A stretch of 64,000 bases of DNA from the NCBI GenBank assembly GCA_002286855.1, contig NRSV01000006.1, positions 372,001-436,000 of the forward strand. The letters run 5' to 3'. Under the pieces are notes generated by a model that did not search any database, was not told where the DNA came from, and saw nothing but the letters and a program-made list of their open reading frames with translations. Positions 33,774-44,301 of this stretch are shown one piece after another. Source of the stretch: Bipolaris cookei (lineage: Eukaryota; Ascomycota; Dothideomycetes; Pleosporales; Pleosporaceae). Positions within the stretch are counted from its first letter, which is position 1; every line of letters begins with the position of its first letter. The translations under genes and the position numbers were made by a program.

Positions 33774-35195
33774 ATGCCTCACCGCAACCTTATATGCCGC
33801 CTTCTCTTCTGCGCCATAATTTCTGTATCTGTCCTTAATATATTCACCAAGGCCTCCACACCCCGCTTGCACCATCCTGCAAAGGCCTCATCCCACCACG
33901 GTTCGTCTGGCATTTTCTGTCCTCAGTCCCCGCTCGCCAAGGACGTTTTGCTGGTCCTGCGAACTGGTGCCACAGAGTCTCTTGAAAAGGTACCGGTACA
34001 CTTCCGGACCACCCTGAAATGTGTGCCCCACTATGTCATCCACTCGGATCTAGACGAAGAGATTGAGGGCCACGCTGTCCACGACGTCTTGAAGGGCGTC
34101 AGTGACAAGACCAAGCAAGAAAACGACGACTTCAAGCTGTACCATCAGCTGCAAAAGCATGGAAGGCGTGGAGTACCACAACAGCAGGTCATGACGTCGT
34201 TGTCTGGTTCCTCACAGGGTGATTACATGCGTACCGACAACGCCGGATGGCAACTGGACAAGTGGAAGTTCTTGCCCATGATTGACCAAGCAATCAAAAC
34301 GAAGCCTGACGCCAAATGGTATGTCTTCATCGAGACCGACACGTACCTGGGCTGGAACAACCTCCTCGAATACCTCTCCAACTTCGACGACAGCAAGCCC
34401 TACTACGTTGGCAAACACCTCTACATCAACCAAGTTGAGTTCGCATACGGCGGTGCTGGCTTTGCCTTGTCCAATCCTGCCATCATGAAGATTTCCGAAC
34501 AGCGATCCCAGCATCTAGAGGAATACGAAGAGTTTACCAAGACACACTGGGTCGGAGACTGCGGCCTAGGTAAGGTTTTTGAAGACAGCAAGATTCCACT
34601 CCACCGCGCATTCCCGCACTTCCAGGGCGATTCACCAGCTACCCTCAACCCAGCCACATCTAAGATCGACCGCGACCTGTGGTGTTACCCGACCATCACC
34701 TACCACCACGTCTCACCTGCCGAGATTGAAGAGCTTTGGGGGTTTGAGCAGGATTGGTACAAGCGACATCAAATCCTTCTACGTCATCGAGATATCTTCA
34801 CGGAGCTGGTCCGGTCCAAGATTGATACGTCGGTCCTAGAGTGGGACAACATGTCCGCGGACAAAGAATACAACGCCCACGACCATTCTGCTGCAGCAAA
34901 TCAACTCGAAAGAAACGCATGGAAATCGTTTGAGCACTGCCGCGACCTGTGCGAAGAGCAGAGCGACTGCATGCAATTTTCTTTTGACGCAGGCAGCTGT
35001 TCAATCTCGACGACATTCAAGCTGGGCTATGCCAAGCCCTCGGGAAGAATAAAGAGTGGATGGATGCTCGATCGGGTCGACGACCTGTTTCGCCAGCTTG
35101 AAGACCGCTGTGGCCTGAGAGACTGGTTTGCGCCCCATGAAAGCGCATCCAACAGTGAACTCAAGCTCAAGCGGATAATGAGAAGGAAGGTCTAA
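33774..35195 (+). CDS. GT31-like glycosyltransferase with C-terminal PAN-like segment
   Basis: A single-exon 473-aa type II membrane protein: a short basic N-terminus, one membrane helix (about 8-24), then a lumenal domain. It has the Fringe/C1GalT-like features KWYVFIETDTYLGWNNL (with ETD at 187-189 as the metal-binding DxD-like motif), YGGAGFALS and WVGDCGLGKVF. A C-terminal Cys-rich stretch (about 385-440, with CRDLCEEQSDCMQFSF and GSCSISTTFKLG) looks like a PAN/apple module. The predicted site is the Golgi, and the predicted role is adding a beta-linked sugar to glycoproteins or glycolipids. The acceptor is unknown. The family is expanded and divergent in filamentous fungi. Confidence 0.85.
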   Translation: MPHRNLICRLLFCAIISVSVLNIFTKASTPRLHHPAKASSHHGSSGIFCPQSPLAKDVLLVLRTGATESLEKVPVHFRTTLKCVPHYVIHSDLDEEIEGHAVHDVLKGVSDKTKQENDDFKLYHQLQKHGRRGVPQQQVMTSLSGSSQGDYMRTDNAGWQLDKWKFLPMIDQAIKTKPDAKWYVFIETDTYLGWNNLLEYLSNFDDSKPYYVGKHLYINQVEFAYGGAGFALSNPAIMKISEQRSQHLEEYEEFTKTHWVGDCGLGKVFEDSKIPLHRAFPHFQGDSPATLNPATSKIDRDLWCYPTITYHHVSPAEIEELWGFEQDWYKRHQILLRHRDIFTELVRSKIDTSVLEWDNMSADKEYNAHDHSAAANQLERNAWKSFEHCRDLCEEQSDCMQFSFDAGSCSISTTFKLGYAKPSGRIKSGWMLDRVDDLFRQLEDRCGLRDWFAPHESASNSELKLKRIMRRKV

Positions 35196-36257
35196 ACTTT
35201 CGCTACCACTACTACTTCACCTGCATCATCAGCATTAACGAATTTCTTTTTTCTTGTAATTGCACAAAGTCATGATACCCCCCCTCCAACATAGACACTC
35301 ACTACCTGGTTCACTACTACCATCCATCCTACCACCACTGGGTTACACTTTTATGTAGATAGTCACAAAGAGCCGCACTGCGCGAGCCCCCGAATCAAAG
35401 AATTAATTTAATCACAAGAAACTAAATATAATTAGCACTGTACACATGTCATCACGCTGACGCTAACGTGCGGGATCAGTGAGCTGGCCAGCTCACTGAT
35501 CCCGCACGTTACTTGATGAGCTTATATAAATAGATGTGTCAAAGCACCCAGCATGTGCTTGCGAATTACGTTCATGGAACCAGCACGGATACAACATGCA
35601 CATCTTACGCAGTCATGTCTTTTGTCAAGAATGAAAATAAGACGAGCATGATCAATTGTACAATTACACAAATTTCTCACTACTCCACATATAAATCTTC
35701 TCTTTCCATCACCAGTTATACATCTTCCTCACCAACCTGACACATAACAAGAGAAAGAAAGAGAAAAGAGAAAAGGGGAGATAAAATGCTCTGTAGGTAT
35801 TCATACTGGTAATAAAATCTCCATATACTCCCATTCTTCCATGAAAACATCCACACATGCAACTGCACTCGCAAACATTAGAAAAAACGATGACGATGGC
35901 TGCGAGCAGAGGTTGGAGTACGAAGTACAAGTACAAAATCAAAAAAAAGACATAGAGAAGAACAGAAGCGCTAGTAATAATGCTTTCGCTCGCTCGCTTG
36001 AAAAAAAACACAAGACGACGCCGCCCGCTCCTTGTCCGACTAACGTACGTTCTCTTTACTACATATATGATTTCAAAAGTTACGCGCGCTAAAGCCTAGC
36101 AAAAGAAGAAGAAAAAGGAAGGCAAGGAGAGAGGGAGTTATATTATTAATGTCATTGACGATGTAACTTCGCATGAAAAAGAGGTGATAAAAACGAAGAA
36201 GACGAAGAAACACCCAAAGCAGCAAGCAAGTCCGTCCTCAGAGGTTCAGCCGCTTTC
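35196..36257. other. Convergent intergenic region, GT31 / BOI-like genes
   Basis: Contains both 3' ends. AT-rich overall, with a perfect 48-bp palindrome at 35464-35511 and purine-rich tracts at 35745-35780 and 36100-36130. No gene is supported. Confidence 0.5.
35464..35511. repeat. Perfect 48-bp palindrome with TA ends
   Basis: Every base pairs with its mirror around 35487/35488; each arm reads TAACGTGCGGGATCAGTGAG plus CTGG. With the TA at each end taken as a target duplication, the inner 44 bp (35466-35509) begins ACGT and ends ACGT like the pogo-type elements in this window. It could also form a hairpin in the GT31 3' region, 269 bp after its stop. Confidence 0.9.
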
Positions 36258-39200
36258 TTATAATGCAATGGCCGTAGCTGTACTGTCATGCTTATGCTCA
36301 GCGGCAAGATTATCTGTGCTATCTGCATAAGCCAGTAGGGCTTTTGCGTCGCCGAGGCCCGAAATGGCAAGGCCCTTTTCATCTTCTTCGTGGATGGTGC
36401 TTTCCTGCAGACTTTCTTTCGAGTATTCGCTTTTGCGCTCGGAGTCGGCCATGCTGCCTTCGGCGTCCTCGTCCATTAGGTTTGGGGGACGCTGGCGCAT
36501 GGCACGTGCCTTTTCGAGCGAAATCGTTTTTTGCTGGTAGGTCGTTGTGAAGGGGAGCGCCTCGTCGCGGTCGATTGTCGCTTTCATCAATGCTGCCATC
36601 CATAGTCGTCCCATTGCTAGGCTGTCCACTGCGAAATAATGTACGATTGGCTTGGTGAATTGGACACCTTTTTGCAGACCTGCACGAGGTGGTACCAGCT
36701 TGAAGATAAACATGCCTGACATATCTGCCTCAATACCTGGGATTCCCTTGGCGCTGTCTGTTGATGCCGCGGTTTGAATGGTAGCATTTTGTGGTGAAGT
36801 TGGAGATGAGGCAGCGCCAGTTAATGATGCGTGGAGTCCGGTCATGCGCTCGTCATTGGCCGGTAATACACGATGTGAAGATATGTCGATAAGGCCCTTC
36901 TCTTCGGTATCGTTTTCTGTGTAGTAGTAGGCAAGGCGTCGGCCACGCAACACAAATAGACGCGTCTTCCACGTCGTCATCAGACTTGATGACTTCTTCT
37001 TCATCCATCCACTATAGTCACAGTTCTCCATAGCCTGCTGAGGAGTGATTTGCTGACGACCTTTGAGGTAGGCGCTGGTGCCGTGTTTCTTGGTCTTTTT
37101 CCGCGCTTCCTTTGTGCTGGCGGCGGAACTGCTGGTCATGCGTCTGTTTGGATCCGCCTTGTCAAGCTCAATGCTCTTGGACATGGAGTTACCAGACGGC
37201 GTACTTGAGCCTGTCCGAGAGGGTGACTGCATTGGAGAATCTTTGTGTGGCGAAGATACATCTGCGGCGCTTGCGTTTGCCTTTTCCCCACCGGTAATGG
37301 CGTCCGATATAGCTCGCAAGCCCCTGGATTGCGACCCCTTTCTACTGCTGAAAAATGATCGCGTATGCGATTGCGCGGCAGGAGACGGTGATGCGCGACC
37401 AGTGCTTGATGTTTCACTGCCAGGAATGTGCGGAGAATTCGCAATAGCATCGATGCTGTGCGAGTCATATGTGAGCTTGGTAACTGTTGGGTGCATATCC
37501 GTCTGTGGCTTAAGAGGTCGCACAAAGTCAAATGCACTCGAGCTGCGCTCACTCTTGATACTAGTACCATAGTACTGCTTCGCGGCAACCGAGATGGGGC
37601 TTGCCGAGCGGAAAGCAGAGTCTGCACTACCAATTCTGCTGTGTCGTCGCCCGTACGATATCCGCCGTCCAGCCTCAGTGCTGTAGCTGGCGTTCCGGGA
37701 GTGGCTAGGGCTTTCTCGCTTGCGCAAAACGTTTCTGTTCTTCCGGTTGTCGACCTCTCCACCAGAAAAGTAGCCCCTATCAATATCCGCAGGGGCTAGG
37801 CCAGGCTCCGCAGTGTCAAAAGAGGCTCCATTTATACTCGAGCCATGCGTGTGATGCGAGGATGACGGGCGTTTAATTTCTTGCACCGGCTTCTGAGGGG
37901 AACCCATTGTCCAGTTGCGATCGAAAGAAGGCGTTTTCCTATGGGGATTAGCCCATGTAGGCGACTTAATTATTCCCGCTGTACTAGGCGTCGAGGGCAC
38001 TTGGTTGTAGTCGACAGAAGAATGGCGTCTGTTGTGGTTCATACTTCGGACGGACGCAGCAGAAGGGCGGATGGACGACCCAATGGGGGGCGAAGCGGGC
38101 GTGTGCTGAATTAGTGGGAATGTAGCGTCGTGAGCGGACGACGGACCTGCCGAGGATGCAGCTCGCGAAATGTGCTGGCGGCTCGTGCTGCCACGCGAGC
38201 TAATGCTATCCCTAAGCGTCGGTATACGTGGGAGGACGGCGCCTGTGGACGCTGCTCGGTTTCGTCCACCATCGATTGGGAATTCGTCGTGGCCTTCGAG
38301 GGAGGGCAGGGGTAGGGCGGCTTTGGCGACTTCCTTTGCGCTCTTGACCTCAGATTGCAGTGCATTGATCTTCATCCAGGTGCGCAGCCTTGGGCCCATT
38401 GGGCCCAGATCAAATTCTTGCATGAAGATAAAGTTGCGATCCACTCCCAACAACGCCTCACCGTCGATCTCTTGATCCTTGAAGACTTGGCAGTGCTTCT
38501 TCTCTACGCCCACGTCCTCCAGGTACTCGGCTACGCGGGCGGGCGACCATGTTTTAACCTCTTCCTCGGTGTGCCAATTTTGCTCTTCTTCGTCAGTTTC
38601 CTGGCCATTGATGTACGAGAGGCGGTGGTGGCTGCTGTACTCGCTTTCCGAGTCTGCGGATCGCATTTCTTTGGTCGCGGAGTTGAGTCTTGGGGTGTTC
38701 ATACCGGTAATGTGCTCGTCAATTACGCTCAGCGTCTCGTGCATGACTGGGCTTCCTATCGTTTCTTCGTCGGGCGGTGCCTCTCCACTTAAGGTCATGC
38801 TGATGCTCCGGGGAGCGCCTTGGGCCGAAGATCTCCGCATTGTCTCTGGCCCTTGGGCAATATGGAGGGGCTCTGTCGGAGGAGATTTCAAGGGCGAGGG
38901 GGCACTGGACGATGGTGAGGGCTCCGAGATTGCGGTACCGGGTGGGCCCGATGCGTCTGAAGGCGGACCAGACAACTGCGAGGGGTTGCGCGAGAGCATG
39001 GTGGGGATGGGTGTGGGCTTGGGGGCAGGTCGTGTATAGACTGTTGTTGTGGTTAGGGATAATTCGCCATAACAGCATAACATATGCTGTTCGCTGGGGT
39101 TTCCATGCGAGCAGGACGCACCTTCGGGAAACAGGCCATTTTCGCCCGTTTCAGTGTTCTTGCCCAGGAACCATCCATCGCCAAAGTCATCGTCGCGCTC

Positions 39201-39381
39201 AATGAGCTCAATACGGTCTCCGCGCCTGAGGCTCAGCTCGTCGGGGCTGCGGGCAACGAACTCGTCTGCGGTGGCGTGTTAGCAGTGATGATGGGAGGAG
39301 CATCGAGATTGTGAGCGACCTACGCACTACGACAAGAGTGTCGCCGGGCCGGCAGCCCTCGGTGTGGGAGCGTTGGGCCAT
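36258..39381 (-). CDS. BOI-type polarity protein (SH3-SAM-PH)
   Basis: Three exons on the minus strand (39381-39324, 39265-39122, 39040-36258) give about 994 aa. The first two exons are too short to be obvious but complete an SH3 domain (about 20-68: VVHEFVARSPDEL through GENGLFPEVYT). A SAM domain follows at about 230-297 (WSPARVAEYLEDVGVEKKH). A long Ser/Pro-rich disordered region with possible phosphosites comes next. A PH domain lies at about 740-890 (GWMKKKSSSLMTTWKTRLFVLRGRRLAYYY, VHYFAVDSLAMGRLWMAALMKA). This order matches yeast Boi1/Boi2, which link Cdc42/Rho3 signalling to polarised growth and exocytosis at the cell cortex. The gene is divergent from the SP-RING gene at 40459. Confidence 0.92.
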
Positions 39382-40290
39382 GGTGGTGGTGGTAGCAGCA
39401 GCAGTTTCAGCAGCAGCTCAACAGCAGTTGAGGCTGCGTGGGAGAGGGGCGTGGGTATGGGCGTGGGCGTGGGTAGTGCGGCGCAAAAGGCAGGATTGAT
39501 AACGGTGGTGGCGTCGAGCAGCGGCAGTCACCCGTCAGTCGAGCAGGTTCATGAGAGCATGGCGGCGCTATGTGGCGGGCAGAGAGGCGCCGTTGGTGGG
39601 GATGAGGGGCGATGGCGGTGATGGTAGCGATGGCAGAGGTGAGGGTATAGTGCTTGCCCAGCGTCGTGGCTCGCCCGGATTAGGTGCTGGTGGGTGGGCC
39701 AGCTAATACTTAGTAGGCTTGCAAGGGCTGGGGCAATGACCATGGCTACATGCCCATTGACCATTGACCAGCACAGTATTCGCATCACGACCAGGAGCAG
39801 CAGCAAGATCAGGAGCAGCATCAAGATCAAGATCAGCCAGCGCTGGGCCAGTCTACGCGCACTGCGCCCCAGCCATGTTACCAAATACACGTCCGCTGGT
39901 TGCGCCGCGAGGTCAGCCCGGCGTTTTGAGGCCGGTTGTGTCGCATCCAGCCCTCTGCCTTTTTCTTTTTTTCTTCGGCGCGGCGGCTGCAGGTGACAGG
40001 CAGGTGGGAGGCAAAGGGTTGCACGGCGTGCAGTTGATTGATTAAATTACATGGCCATGTCCATTTCCGTTTCCGTCTGTTTCCATTGGCACCCGCTCTC
40101 GCATCGCCATTACCCATGCGCCCGCACCCCCTTTACTCGCCCACGACTACATACATACTCTGACCCACCCGCATTCCTACCGCCGCCCTCTGTTCGTCTC
40201 TGCCGGCAGACGGGCAGCAAAGAGACAGAATACTGCCGGCAGACGGTAACGAGTACGGGCGAGCAATGCACATAATCCGCCCCCGCCGCC

Positions 40291-40319
40291 CGCACGTGCG
40301 CGTGCGCGTGCGCGTGCGC
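40291..40319. repeat. Alternating purine-pyrimidine (GCGCGT) tract
   Basis: Strict alternation over 29 bases made of a GTGCGC hexamer repeat. It begins with a CACGTG E-box-like core. Such tracts can adopt Z-DNA. Confidence 0.8.
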
Positions 40320-40361
40320 CATGGCCCCACCCATCCCGCTTGAAACAGGCCGTGGGTGAGC

Positions 40362-40407
40362 ACGTCCACGTCCACGCCCAAGTCCACGCCCACGTCCACG
40401 TCCACAC
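40362..40407. repeat. CCACGT/CCACGC hexamer array
   Basis: About seven imperfect hexamer copies ending about 50 bp upstream of the SP-RING start codon. Confidence 0.75.
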
Positions 40408-40458
40408 CAAACATTGAGTCCCTCACCCGTCGATCCGCTCATTCTTTGAGCCCACGCC

Positions 40459-42153
40459 ATGGTTTCTGCTGGCCACTCGCCGACTGACGATGCCACGACC
40501 CATACCCTCTACCATGCCCTTGGCAACCTCGGCGGTCGACGCAAGAGCTGGATGTTGCCTGCCAATGTCCCCGTTGAACCCCCGGCACTTCCCGCACAAC
40601 CCTCCAGCCCTGTGTCATTCACGGTGCGTGGCCGTGGAAGGCCTCGCAAAATACCCTTTCAGAGGCGTCCTTCTTTGCACCCCATAGACCCGCCCGCCCA
40701 GTCACAGCACACAGGTCAGCCGGAGCAGCACCCGGCTTCCAACTATACACCTCCCCAGCTAGCCAATTCCCTGGCTCGTAGACCTTCCATTGCCTCTGTG
40801 CTTCCTTTGCCAACTCCCAGTGAAGATGCAGCAACCAGCGCAGCGACGACAGCGGCGGCATCGGTGGCGACGGCAATAACGACGGTAGCAGCAGCAGCAA
40901 CAGCATCACCAATCACGTCTAGCCCAGCGGTCAATGTGGACACCTTAGCCTTCAACTCTGCCGGAGCAGCCTGTGCGCCAGAAACACCTCTAGAGCACGT
41001 ATCCATGGACTCGGTGCAGCGCGGGCACGCCTCACACGGCTCAATAGATGGGCACGCCCGTCAGATAATCGCTCCGCCCAAACCTACAAACCCCCAGCCG
41101 TCAGTCATACGAAGCATGACAAACATGCCGTCCCATGTTGCCGCGGATGTTGCGACCCCAGACCTGCCACGTCGCCCATCATTAAACACATATCCGCAGA
41201 CCAACAGTCCAATGCAAAGACAGGCTCACACCCACAGTCCTTCCATCTTGACGCACCCATCCGGCCAAGTGCCGTCTCCACATTTGCCCACAGGCGTACA
41301 ATTCCACCACCCAGCCACGCGCAAGACAGTGGTTCAACCACAAACGCCTCTTGGCTCCTCACCCGCCTTGAACATGTCGACCAGAATGACGTCATGGTAC
41401 ACAGCCAACAGCTGTTTGGACACACTAAACCAATTCCAGGCATCAGTATCTATATTACCCAACCACACTCGTGACAACCTGCGATTGGCTGTGCTACGAG
41501 ATGCAACTGAGAAGCAAGACTGGTCCTATTTGACCATGCACCAGTGCTACTGTATGCTCACTATAGCTCCCGAGACTCTACCTGATAATATAAAAAAACT
41601 CCCGGGCTTGCCTCAGGCGAAAAAGGTACTGCAGGACGTTCTTGAACCCAACCGCAATCTGAGTCCTGTTGTCCTGCGCTTCTTCTCAAACTACCCGTAT
41701 CCTATGCAAAGAATCCGTGCAACGTGGACCTCGGGTTTTGAGTACCAAATGCATTTGTTCAGCATGTTTGTAGCTCATTGCCTCAACTACGAATACCTAA
41801 GGAGTACATGCGATCAGCGTCGTTATCCACCACTCGCACGCGAACTTGACACAACTCTCTGCATCACTTCACCCATTTTCCAGCGCCTCGTGTTTACTGC
41901 TTTTATACGCTACCTCTGGCGCGCCAACCCAAAAGCTCCCTTCGCGGAAAGTTTCGAGGTCCTGGCTATTACTATTTTTCAGCAAAATCAGATCAATTAT
42001 CTCCGCCAAAAACTTGAATCGACTCCTGTCCAGTCTCGAGAGGCACTGAATGAGGAAAAACTCTGTGCTTCCAAACTCCGAGAAATTGTCAAAGGCTATG
42101 AAGATGCCCTTCGCCAAAAATGTGTCCCGTTAATCTCCCTCTACCAGTCGCGC

Positions 42154-42206
<53 letters not shown>

Positions 42207-43602
42207 ACAGCAGCAGCAGCAGCAGAGACAGAGCAATGTTGCGATGCAGCTCAGCGTCAATAATATCGTAAGTTCATACCCTTAGCAGTCTGGTGTTCAT
42301 CAAGTGTACGAACAGAGTTATACTCCGTCTCTGCCAATCAACACAAATCTACAACCTCAACCAGCACAAATACCAACTCAACCCACACCAACACTAACAT
42401 CAACTTAAATCCAGAAGAAGCCGCGCACGAGCTTGCTTCCACCATCTGGGCACGTACAGCCTCAACTGCGCGTGGCCAATCCCTCTAGATTCTCTCTGCA
42501 TCAGGCCCATCTGCGAAGCCCCATCCTCAATGCGCATTCCGCCCCATCGCCGCTGTATACATTCCAAGAAGGATATGTTAAATCTCCTGCGCGACTGTCG
42601 GAACTAGGTTGTACAATGGAAAAATGGGTTTTTACAGTGACATCTGATAAGATGAGTTCGTTCCCTAAGACTGTCCGCCAATCAGTTGCCGACCCTGGCG
42701 TCCGGGATATCAACGAGACTAACAAGATTGCTCGTCTGCGTTGTATCAAATGGAAAAAGGGGACGGATACACCAAAGGAGCATGTCTGGGCAATTACCGA
42801 TACATCGTGGATACCGTACCTGTACATCAGCTTAAACGGTACGCCTCTCGAAACACGCAAAAAGATGCATTACGGCAAGGACCTAGCCGTCGACGTCACT
42901 GACCTACTTCGCGAGGGCGAAAATGTTCTCGAAATGACCGTGATGACCCAATCAAGCGACACATCGCACTTGGACTACCTTCTCGCCATCGAAGCCATCA
43001 CCATCATCTGCCACGACTCCATCAAACTAAACTGCACAACCCAAAACCGCATCTCCGCCCAAACCGTCCTCGAATCCATCAAACAGAAACTCTCAAGCTC
43101 CTCCGCTGCCGCCACTGATAACGACGATCTCCGCATCGTCCACAGCAACATGACCATTAACCTCCGCGAGCCCTTCAGCCAATCAAAACTCTGCGACACT
43201 CCTGTTCGCAGCAAATTTTGTCTTCATAATGACTGCTTCGACTTCGATGTCTTTTTGCGCTCTCGGCCCCGCAAGGGCGACGCGTCCGTAGTGGATCACT
43301 GGAAATGTCCCATTTGCGGCACCGATGCGCGTCCACATGTGCTGATACACGATGGCTTCATTGAGAGTGTGAACATGGCGCTTGAGGCGAGGGGATTGAG
43401 CGAAACGAGGCAGATTGTCGTGCTGCAGGATGGGGAGTGGAGGGTCAAAGATGAGGGTGAGGGTGTGGCAGTGCAGCGGCGTGAGTCTGAAGAGGGTCAG
43501 ATTTCTACGCCTGCTACTACTGCTGGTGCGGTCCCACGATCGTCCATGTCGAGGTTGTCGAGTATACCTGTTGATGCGGAGGTTATTAATCTTATTGACT
43601 AA
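40459..43602 (+). CDS. SP-RING (MIZ) zinc-finger protein, probable SUMO E3 ligase
   Basis: Two exons (40459-42267, 42415-43602) give 998 aa. N-terminal region: an AT-hook-like RGRGRPRK at about 57-64 and a long Ser/Pro/Thr-rich disordered part. A 24-Gln run lies just before the intron (42154-42225). The C-terminal half has a beta-rich domain (about 660-810) and an SP-RING at about 868-915 with C-x-H-x2-C (CLHNDC) and WKCPIC. A putative SUMO-interacting end (DAEVINLID) closes the protein. SP-RING proteins of the Siz/PIAS/ZMIZ type promote SUMO transfer or act in transcription, in the nucleus. Overall layout is closer to PIAS/ZMIZ than to Nse2. The intron is long (147 bp) and coding-like (see findings). 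Confidence 0.88.
42154..42225 (+). repeat. CAA/CAG repeat encoding 24 Gln
   Basis: Seventy-two bases of mostly alternating CAACAG inside the SP-RING gene. It is likely length-variable between strains. Confidence 0.95.
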
Positions 43603-43707
43603 AGTCGTTTTCTTTCCTGGAATATATCTTTTTCTTTTTTCCTTTTTAGTTTGATGGATGGGTTTTCGGTTTCATCTGGGTTCTCCTTCTATACAAGGTG
43701 CTATGCC

Positions 43708-43745
<38 letters not shown>

Positions 43746-44301
43746 CTGTTTACGGGTGTGTATATACACATGCACTCATAGTGTACCCTAGGCGTTCACT
43801 TTTCCCCGTCCTGTCCAGTGGAGTTTTACCGGCGATGCCTGATACCCCCTTTCCCCTTATTTATCTATGTACGACTTACGACTTATTGATGTCTCAAAAG
43901 CAACAACGACTATGAACTCTTCTTCTTCTTCTTCTTACTAGTCTCTTTACTCGATTCTCATCATGACTTATGGGATGTCATATTGGAAAAATTGATCTAT
44001 AAGTTTGGATGTAAATTTCTATTTATCTCGCTCGCGCGTGCATAAGCTTTGTATCTATCAAAAAAAAAAATCGTAAATGGGGGTAAACAAATGTCGCCTC
44101 TAGCGGGACCGCGGCCGCTGTACCCAAAAGAATTGGGGAGGGGGGTATTGTGTCTGTCTGTGTGGGTATATACATCTCCTTACATCTACAATCGCAGACG
44201 CGCGCCCGGCGTATCTCGAGTGAAGCTCCTGGGCTTTTCCAAATCAACAACCAAATCTCCTCTTCCAAAACTCCTAGGTCTCAAAGTCTTCATCCCCCAT
44301 T
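43603..44301. other. Convergent intergenic region, SP-RING / SprT-like genes
   Basis: Holds both 3' ends. Contains (TTG)13 at 43708-43746, a (TTC)n run at 43919-43936 and an A-run at 44060-44069. No gene is supported. Confidence 0.55.
43708..43746. repeat. (TTG)13 microsatellite
   Basis: Thirteen TTG units in the 3' flank of the SP-RING gene, about 105 bp after its stop. Confidence 0.9.

Larger units (their letters stand above)
39382..40458. other. Divergent promoter region, BOI-like / SP-RING genes
   Basis: Shared 1.1-kb upstream region. It contains a 29-bp alternating purine-pyrimidine CG/TG tract (40291-40319, including CACGTG) and a (CCACGY)n array (about 40362-40407). No independent gene is supported, although several open frames overlap. 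Confidence 0.5.
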
